Shown here piece by piece: positions 17,086-23,202 of a stretch of DNA of 50,646 bases (positions within the stretch are counted from its first letter, which is position 1; every line of letters starts with the position of its first letter). The notes below the pieces were generated by a model. That model saw only the letters and a program-made list of their open reading frames with translations. It was not told the DNA's origin and did not search any database. The stretch is from Gammaproteobacteria bacterium. Lineage in GTDB: Bacteria > Pseudomonadota > Gammaproteobacteria > Pseudomonadales > Azotimanducaceae. Where the stretch lies: contig JAPPGK010000113.1 in the NCBI GenBank assembly GCA_028821405.1, forward strand, positions 1-50,646. The letters run 5' to 3'. Made by a program: the position numbers and the translations under genes.

Positions 17086-17273
17086 CTAGGGAAGGTCTGA
17101 ACAAGACCTTCCCTAGCGCGGCACAGGGATGTGCCGCCAAATTCGATGGCGTAAGCCATTGAATTTGCGAGCGAAACTATTTGTTTCGCTACTGTTCAAG
17201 TCCAGGGACGGACTTGAACAGAGGTTTCCTAGTGCGGCATTGAGGCGCGCCTGGCTCAGCGCATTGCGCGCCT
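17086..17273. repeat. Array of six consecutive hairpins
   Basis: Between two convergent genes lie six adjacent inverted repeats: 17086-17097/17105-17116 (12 bp perfect, loop 7), 17118-17125/17130-17137 (8 bp perfect, loop 4), 17138-17150/17155-17167 (13 bp with one G-T, loop 4), 17170-17177/17183-17190 (8 bp perfect, loop 5), 17192-17203/17210-17221 (12 bp perfect, loop 6) and 17243-17250/17266-17273 (8 bp, loop 15). A degenerate direct repeat (TTCCCTAGCGCGGCA near 17110, TTTCCTAGTGCGGCA near 17225) brackets the inner hairpins. It may be a composite REP-type element, a structured RNA or a bidirectional terminator. Confidence 0.8.
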
Positions 17274-17283
17274 ACACAGCAAG

Positions 17284-20046
17284 TCACTCATCGCGCACAA
17301 CCACGCGGAATCCCGCGATGTTCCCGCGCACGGTGGCGTTGCCGTTCAAGCGAGCCGCGGAGCGTGCAGACGCCGACGGATTGAACCATGAGCCGCCGCG
17401 CAAGGTGCGGCGCCCGCAGTCGCCGTGCGTCCACGCGCTGCCGTCGACCGGCGCACCCTCATAGCTTTCGTTCCAGCAGTCCTCGACCCACTCCCAAACA
17501 TTGCCGTGCATGTCGTGGAGTCCCCAGGCGTTGGCGCGAAACGAGCCCGTCAGGACCGTGCGGTCCAAACTGCGACGTCCACACCCGGCGCAGTTCGCCT
17601 CGCCATTGGCAAGCACCTCCCCCCACGCGTACGCCGTGTCGGCACCTGCGCGGGCGGCGTACTCCCACTCCGCCTCGGTCGGCAGTCGGTAGCGCCTGCC
17701 AGTTTGGGTCGCGAGCCAAGACGCGTAGTCATTCGCGTCCTCCCAAGAGACGTTGATCACCGGTCGGCGACCCCGGCCCCAGCCGGTGTCGTCCGGGCGC
17801 TCGCGGCCGGTCGCCCGCGCAAAACGGTCGAAATCGTCGAAGGTGACCTCGTGCTTCGACATCGAGAAGGGTGTGGCGATGGTCACCCCGCGCACCGGTT
17901 GTTCGGACGCCTTGCAGGCGGTCTCGGACACACAGCCCATCCGGAAGCTGCCAGCCGGAATGACGGTCATCTCCGGCCCGTCGCCTCCCGAACGCAACGG
18001 GTCGGCGTATTCGGCCGACACGAACTCCAGCGACACCGCATACATGGTGGGTGCCGCGCTGTGGTGAATCGTGCCCGCCCACGGCGTGTAGCCGCGCAGG
18101 CTCGCCTCCAACCGGTAATCGCCCGGCGGCAGCAGCACACCCGGCGAATAGGCATCGTCGCGGTCGACGAACGCCACCACCGCCCCGGGTGGATTGGTGG
18201 TTACCGTCAATGGATGCGATGCCGCCTCCAGGACGATCTCGTGGCGCGTGTAGCCCGCCACGTCCACCGTCCGCTCGACGGTCTGCCATCCGGTTTTGGA
18301 CACCGCGATTCGATGCTGACCCTCGACTAGGCGCATACCCGGACGGTAGACGGTTTCCGCGTCCAGCAGCGTGACCTCAGCATCGGTCGGCGACAGCAGC
18401 AGGGTCAATGTACCGAATGCAGGCGCCAGGCTGAACTCCACCGATGCCGTGTCGTCCTTCGGAACCTCCGCCGCCACATCGGCGGTGACGTGGCCCGGTG
18501 CCCCGAGGGTCAGGCTGATCGGTCCGGCTGGCAGCTCGCCAAGCGTCGCGGGGGAACTGTCGGCCAATCGCTCGCCGCCCCGTTCGATCCATGCGCCGGG
18601 TGGGTTGGTGGTCACATGCAGTGTTCCCGTTGCCCGATCCAGCTCCCTTTCGAAGCGCCTCGATTCGCCCGCTGACAGATCCAGTTCGGTGTCGACGGCG
18701 TCGTAGTAGCGATGCCGGAGCGCCACAGCATAGACACGGGCCGGCAGCTCGTCGACTTCCAACGGCGTTACGCCAACCGGCTCGTCGTCGAGCAGGACCT
18801 CTGCGCCAGGGGGTTGGGTAACCACGACCAGCGATGCCGTCCGTGGCGGCGGTGCCTCGACCGGCGGAACGGGCGTCGGCGCAGGCGCATCGACAGGCGC
18901 CGTTTCTGTGGCTGCAGCGGCAGGTCGTTCAAGGCTCTGCGCAATCGGTGGCGCCGGGCCGGTTTCCGCTGGTGTGACCACGGCGGGTTGGTCCCCTGGT
19001 TCGTCGATGGTTTCCCAGTCGCCTCGTTGCACCACGAAGATGCTGGCGACAACTCCTACCAGCACCACCGCTGCGGCCCCCAAAAAGGCTTTGTGACGTC
19101 GGCGCGGCACCCGCCTGGCCGCCCCCTCGTCTTTGTCCGCCGCTGGGGCGCGCACGCGCCGTCGCGACTGCTTGCGTGCGTCCGGCGGAGCATCCACCAG
19201 CGCGTCCAGCAGCGCCTGCACGCCATCCGGACGTGTTGCGGGATCAAGCGTGAGCGCCGCATCGATGGCCGAGAGAAGTTGCGGGCTGTAGGCACTTCTG
19301 CCCTTTGCTGCCCGGACTGCGGGTACCAGCGTATCCCGTTCCGCGCGAATCGGCGCTTCCGGCGGCGCTACTCCCGTTACGCAGCGGTAGAGCACAGCGG
19401 CTAGGGAGTAAGCGTCCGCACGCGCGGTGACCAGTTCGGCGCGCGCTGAGTAGTGCTCGATCGGCGCAAAGCCGGGCATGCGTACGGCGCCGAATTCGTC
19501 CTGCGCGGAAACCGCCAAGCCCAGCAATATGGCAGAGCCATCGTCGCGCACGACGATGCTGCCGAGTCCGAGGTTTCCATGGGCCGTGCCGGCACGGTGC
19601 ATCGCTGCCAGACCTTCCGCGACGGGCCGAACACGACCTACCAGTTCGGCGTTCGAGAGCGTGTCTCCCGGACGCAGCAGGGCGGCGAGGGGCCGCCCCG
19701 CCACATAGTCCATCGCAACACATGCCGTACCATTGGCCTCGAACACACTGAGGATTCGCACGACATTGGGATGTTCGACGGCCATCATCCTGTCAGCGCG
19801 TTCGACGAAGCGTGCGAGGCCGGCGCGGAATGCCGCCTCCGCGGCGGGCGACACCGGTTGTACCCGTAGGTCGTCCGTGCGGACGGCGAGACCGTGCGGG
19901 GCGTATTCGCGCACCGCAACGTTGGCGGCGCCGCCCTCGTCGAGACAAAGATAGACGTTGCCGAACGTCCCGGAACCCAACAGCCGTTGGATCTCGTAGG
20001 CACCGAGTCGGTGCCCTGCCCCTAGTGTCTTGAGATCATCCGTCAT
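17284..20046 (-). CDS. Pseudokinase with PEGA repeats and FGE-like (SUMF1) domain
   Basis: The 920-residue protein starts with a protein-kinase fold (about 16-285) that keeps the glycine loop ('LLGSGTFGNVYL') but has Arg46 in place of the ATP-binding lysine ('VAVREYAP'). It reads 'HGN' (156-158) in place of HRD, and LGL where DFG is expected, so it is predicted to be catalytically dead. Then come a basic linker, one transmembrane helix (about 319-339), a Pro/Ala linker, about four PEGA repeats (about 420-690; 'VVTQPPGAEVLLDDEPVGVTP', 'VTTNPPGAWI', 'VTTNPPGAVV') and an FGE-sulfatase-type domain (about 700-918; 'MVTVIPAGSF'-like start, 'VINVSWEDANDYASWL', 'RLPTEAEWEYAARAG', 'GNVWEWVEDC', 'RGGSWFNPS', 'GFRVV'). 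The catalytic cysteine pair of true FGE is replaced by Asn and Ala. PEGA and FGE-like parts face the periplasm. Confidence 0.85.
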   Translation of the reverse strand: MTDDLKTLGAGHRLGAYEIQRLLGSGTFGNVYLCLDEGGAANVAVREYAPHGLAVRTDDLRVQPVSPAAEAAFRAGLARFVERADRMMAVEHPNVVRILSVFEANGTACVAMDYVAGRPLAALLRPGDTLSNAELVGRVRPVAEGLAAMHRAGTAHGNLGLGSIVVRDDGSAILLGLAVSAQDEFGAVRMPGFAPIEHYSARAELVTARADAYSLAAVLYRCVTGVAPPEAPIRAERDTLVPAVRAAKGRSAYSPQLLSAIDAALTLDPATRPDGVQALLDALVDAPPDARKQSRRRVRAPAADKDEGAARRVPRRRHKAFLGAAAVVLVGVVASIFVVQRGDWETIDEPGDQPAVVTPAETGPAPPIAQSLERPAAAATETAPVDAPAPTPVPPVEAPPPRTASLVVVTQPPGAEVLLDDEPVGVTPLEVDELPARVYAVALRHRYYDAVDTELDLSAGESRRFERELDRATGTLHVTTNPPGAWIERGGERLADSSPATLGELPAGPISLTLGAPGHVTADVAAEVPKDDTASVEFSLAPAFGTLTLLLSPTDAEVTLLDAETVYRPGMRLVEGQHRIAVSKTGWQTVERTVDVAGYTRHEIVLEAASHPLTVTTNPPGAVVAFVDRDDAYSPGVLLPPGDYRLEASLRGYTPWAGTIHHSAAPTMYAVSLEFVSAEYADPLRSGGDGPEMTVIPAGSFRMGCVSETACKASEQPVRGVTIATPFSMSKHEVTFDDFDRFARATGRERPDDTGWGRGRRPVINVSWEDANDYASWLATQTGRRYRLPTEAEWEYAARAGADTAYAWGEVLANGEANCAGCGRRSLDRTVLTGSFRANAWGLHDMHGNVWEWVEDCWNESYEGAPVDGSAWTHGDCGRRTLRGGSWFNPSASARSAARLNGNATVRGNIAGFRVVVRDE

Positions 20047-20215
20047 GGCGGGTTGCTAGACTGCGGACGCGGCATTGCCGAACGGGAACCGGTTTCGGGT
20101 TCCATCTTCGGCCTTCCCCAACGCCCCAGAACCCGTGAGCAGTACTTCCGTTCGCGTCGTTTATCCTTCGGGCCAGCCATGCCTACCTCGCATGGAAACG
20201 CCTACCGTCCGGCGT

Positions 20216-21505
20216 CTACATATCGGCTCCGATCGCTTCGCCGTGCTGACTGTAGTCCAAACCCTCGGCCTCTTCCTCGACCGTCACCCGCAGGCCGATG
20301 AACCGCTTGATCAGGAAGAGAATGCCGATTGTGCCGAGCGCGCTCCAGCCGCTCACCGCGAGGACGCCCTCGAACTGCACCCAGATTTGCCAAAAGTTGC
20401 CGTCGACGGCACCCGCCGCGTTGCCGATCTCCTCCAGTGCGAACACGCCGGTCAAGACCGCGCCAAGGAGACCTCCGATGCCGTGAATGCCGAACACGTC
20501 CAAGGCGTCGTCGTAGCCGAGACTGTATTTCAACCACGCACAAGCCCAGCAGCACGAGAAACCGGCGACGACGCCGATCGCCACGGCACCCACCGGCGAG
20601 ACGTAACCCGCAGCGGGCGTGATGGCCACGAGACCTGCAACTGCGCCTGACACGAGCCCGAGAACGCTAGGTTTCTTGAGCACCGCCCATTCGTAGAACA
20701 TCCACGTCAACGCGCCCGCTGCCGCCGAGGTTTGGGTGACAAGCATCGCGTACGCCGCATTGCCGCCCGCCGTCAGCGACGAACCCGCGCTGAACCCGAA
20801 CCAGCCGATCCAGAGCAGGGACACGCCGATGACGCTGAAAAGCGGATTGTGCGGCGCCATGTTCTCGGCACCGTAGCCGGTTCGTTTGCCGACGACCAGG
20901 CAAGCCACCAGCCCGGCCACCCCCGCATTGATGTGGACGATCGTCCCGCCGGCATAGTCCAGCACCCCCTGCTCCTTGAGGAAGCCGCCGCCCCAGATCC
21001 AGTGCACGACAGGCGCGTACACCACAATGGACCAAAGCGCGATGAAGAAAAGCAAAGCAGAGAATTTCATCCGATCTGCCACGGCACCGGTGATCAGCGC
21101 GGCGGCGACCACGCCGAAACCGAGCTGAAACACCACATACAACGACTCCGGGAACGAGCCGCGCAACGAATCGAGCTCCAGATTCGCGAGGAACAGCATC
21201 CCGAAGTCGCCGATGTACTCGTTGTCTCCCGAGAACGCCAGGCTATAGCCCACGAGAATCCAGAGCACCGAGACCAGACAGCAGATGGCGAAACACTGCC
21301 CCGAGATCGACAGCATGTTCTTGCGGCGCACCATGCCGCCGTAGAACATGGCGATGCCGGGTACGGTCATCATCAAACCCAGCACGGCCGCGGTCAGCAT
21401 CCAAGCCGTCGTGCCGCTGTCGAGCGTGGGCGGCGGCTCCTGGCCCCAGGCAGGCGCGGCGACCGTCGCGAATAGTGCACACGAAGCGGCAAGTTTCTTG
21501 TTCAT
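20216..21505 (-). CDS. amtB: Ammonium transporter AmtB
   Basis: The 429-residue Amt/MEP/Rh channel has an N-terminal signal peptide (MNKKLAASCALFATVAAPAWGQ) and eleven predicted helices. It carries the Amt motifs 'GIAMFYGGMVRRKNML', 'DYAGGTIVHINAGVAGLV' (first pore histidine) and 'DVFGIHGIGGLLGAVLTG' (second pore histidine). It conducts ammonium across the inner membrane. The usual partner glnK is not next to it on either side. The upstream neighbour on the same strand is the Roadblock-like gene and the downstream one is the pseudokinase gene, 169 bp away. AGGT at a suitable distance is the only ribosome-site candidate. Confidence 0.95.
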   Translation of the reverse strand: MNKKLAASCALFATVAAPAWGQEPPPTLDSGTTAWMLTAAVLGLMMTVPGIAMFYGGMVRRKNMLSISGQCFAICCLVSVLWILVGYSLAFSGDNEYIGDFGMLFLANLELDSLRGSFPESLYVVFQLGFGVVAAALITGAVADRMKFSALLFFIALWSIVVYAPVVHWIWGGGFLKEQGVLDYAGGTIVHINAGVAGLVACLVVGKRTGYGAENMAPHNPLFSVIGVSLLWIGWFGFSAGSSLTAGGNAAYAMLVTQTSAAAGALTWMFYEWAVLKKPSVLGLVSGAVAGLVAITPAAGYVSPVGAVAIGVVAGFSCCWACAWLKYSLGYDDALDVFGIHGIGGLLGAVLTGVFALEEIGNAAGAVDGNFWQIWVQFEGVLAVSGWSALGTIGILFLIKRFIGLRVTVEEEAEGLDYSQHGEAIGADM

Positions 21506-21682
21506 CGAGACCTAGCTCCAATCAGCTTTCTATTGTTCGATCCAATCGGAACCGAGAACCCGACGTAGACTGGCACAGTCCGCAATAGGGAAACCTGCCG
21601 CACCGGCAGTCGCAGGCGGCCAGCTCACATCCGTCCATCGGATCATCCACGCATTCGACTCGCACTAGCGCGGCTTGCGCAC

Positions 21683-22648
21683 CTATGACCGCCGCGCCTT
21701 CGTCCCGAAGACCGCCCGCGCACCCATCCGTCCGACGTCCGCCTTGGGCTCCTCCTCATCATCAGGCGGCTGTACCCGATCCTTGCCCGCAGCGGGAATC
21801 GCCGACGGAGCGCGGGGACGCACTGCGGGCGTTTGCCGTCCCGTTCGCTGTGCGCGGGACCCCGGGACCGCCAGTGTCGGCGGTTCCGCATTGCCCACTG
21901 CCGGAGCTGCCTCCGGCGACTCCCGCAGACGTCGACTGCCCAGAGCAGGTTCGTCACTGTCGCGACGCGGTGCGGGCTGTGTCGCGGGCGGCAGTGCTTG
22001 CCGCGCTGGCGCCGCTGGCGCGGTCCCTTGGCGTTGTGGCGTCTTCGCGGCCGGCGGGATCGCCTGACGTGGCGAGCTGGCCGACGACGTCGCGGCGGGA
22101 CCTTCCCCGCCCAGAGGTCCGGGCCGTGCCACCGACGGCTCAGGTCGATCCGAGGGTGCGGCAGGGGCCGGAGTCCAAGATGTCGCCGTTGTGGGGGGCG
22201 CGGTACCCGGTTCCCGTGCCGCAGGGGGTGCGTTCCGCGGTTCCGGTGGCATTTCGGTCGTAGCGCTGCCAGGGCGGGCCTGCACAACTCGATCAAGAGC
22301 CTGATGGACAGCCATCCAGCCCAATCCGATGCTGACCACCCTCTCGGTCACGAACACCAGGAGTGCACTGCTCCATCCCGGGAGGGTGGCCATAAAGTGG
22401 TAGGTGTTTCTAGAGGTCACCTGGGCCTCCCGAACCAAGCCCTCCGCGTGTTTCGGCGTCGTCAATGTCAGAGACTTGCTGCGGAACAGGCCCCCTAGAT
22501 GACGCGCGACCGTGCTGGCCGCCGCAGCGTCGATGCCCTCGCGGCATGAAGTCGCCAGAGTCAAACCCGTCTCGAGATCCAACACAATGCAGGCAAGAAG
22601 GCCGTCGGTCTCCCCCACCAAGCTGTCGCAAACGTTCTGAAGTCCCAT
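21683..22648 (-). CDS. Roadblock/LC7-like protein with long disordered tail (paralogue 1)
   Basis: The 321-residue protein starts at an ATG (22646-22648) preceded by GGGGAGG; the longer frame to 22792 runs through its own promoter and is rejected. Residues 1-115 look like a Roadblock/LC7 fold ('GLLACIVLDLETGLTLATSC', 'YHFMATLPGWSSALLVFVTERVVSIGLGWMAVHQAL'). The rest is Pro/Ala/Arg-rich and disordered, ending 'RAVFGTKARRS'. Its closest relative in the window is the protein at 36277, which shares the domain and the LVFVTxRxxxxGLGWM segment. Roadblock proteins usually act as scaffolds or regulate small GTPases; no GTPase gene is visible here. The family match is by pattern and should be treated as provisional. 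Confidence 0.65.
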   Translation of the reverse strand: MGLQNVCDSLVGETDGLLACIVLDLETGLTLATSCREGIDAAAASTVARHLGGLFRSKSLTLTTPKHAEGLVREAQVTSRNTYHFMATLPGWSSALLVFVTERVVSIGLGWMAVHQALDRVVQARPGSATTEMPPEPRNAPPAAREPGTAPPTTATSWTPAPAAPSDRPEPSVARPGPLGGEGPAATSSASSPRQAIPPAAKTPQRQGTAPAAPARQALPPATQPAPRRDSDEPALGSRRLRESPEAAPAVGNAEPPTLAVPGSRAQRTGRQTPAVRPRAPSAIPAAGKDRVQPPDDEEEPKADVGRMGARAVFGTKARRS

Positions 22649-22721
22649 GCCATCGCCTCCCCGCGCCCCAACAGCAGCGCGAACCCGCCCGTCCGGGTGC
22701 TTGCCCGGTGTGTCCGGGAAG

Positions 22722-22785
22722 TCTATACAACCCGAACACCCAAAGGTCAAGCTTCCACTGGGGTTGTGCGTCAGTCTGAAACTGA
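22722..22785 (-). promoter_or_regulatory. Promoter and upstream palindrome of Roadblock-like paralogue 1
   Basis: On the minus strand a -35 TTGACC (22745-22750) and a -10 TATAGA (22722-22727) are exactly 17 bp apart, giving a leader of about 65 nt. About 19 bp upstream of the -35 lies an inverted repeat GTCAGT-CTGAA-ACTGAC (22769-22785), well placed for an activator. Confidence 0.55.
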
Positions 22786-23071
22786 CACGCAATCCGAAAA
22801 ACTGTCGTTGCCCCCTGCCCCGTTCGCGGTACTGGTCCTCCCAGCCGGCCTGGCGGTTCCATCATCGCGCGCGACGGGTTCGAGCAACGGATGGGACCGC
22901 TCCCCGTCTCGCGCTCGCTGGCGGCCATGGGACGCGGCCGTTCATCGTCAGCCTCGCCTACGTCGCGATGATGATCTTCATCCCGCAAATGGCCCCCGGC
23001 TGATGCGCTGCCCGGGGCCCGACCCGTCAACCCCACCGAACCGACCAGCACGCCACATCGCGCCACTTCGC

Positions 23072-23091
23072 TTGTCACACGTGCGTGACAA
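23072..23091. promoter_or_regulatory. Operator-like palindrome
   Basis: Perfect 7-bp arms TTGTCAC and GTGACAA flank a 6-bp centre (ACGTGC). It lies about 110 bp past the TonB receptor stop and about 420 bp upstream of the next gene. It could be a regulator site or a short hairpin; no adjacent promoter was found. Confidence 0.4.
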
Positions 23092-23202
23092 AACTGACCT
23101 TCGCCCACGCGCGATTGCCTCTAGCGCCTCCAGCAGATCGTCCCGGAAGCGACCCTACTGGCGAACGTTGTCCAGGAGCGCAAAGTCAGCCATGTTGGGG
23201 CG

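Larger units (their letters stand above)
22649..23202. other. Intergenic region, 554 bp, without a convincing gene
   Basis: It contains the promoter and palindromes described separately (22722-22785 and 23072-23091). A plus-strand frame ends in a membrane-like stretch (FIVSLAYVAMMIFIP) but has no ribosome site and overlaps the promoter region, so it may be a remnant or chance. Confidence 0.45.

Noticed and set aside
21571-21586. Sigma54-like TGGCAC...GC motif upstream of amtB
   Set aside because: The GG and GC are 8 bp apart, not 10, and the motif is on the strand opposite to amtB.
22647-23003. Plus-strand frame ending in a membrane-like stretch
   Set aside because: No ribosome site, and it runs over the promoter of the minus-strand gene; possible remnant only.
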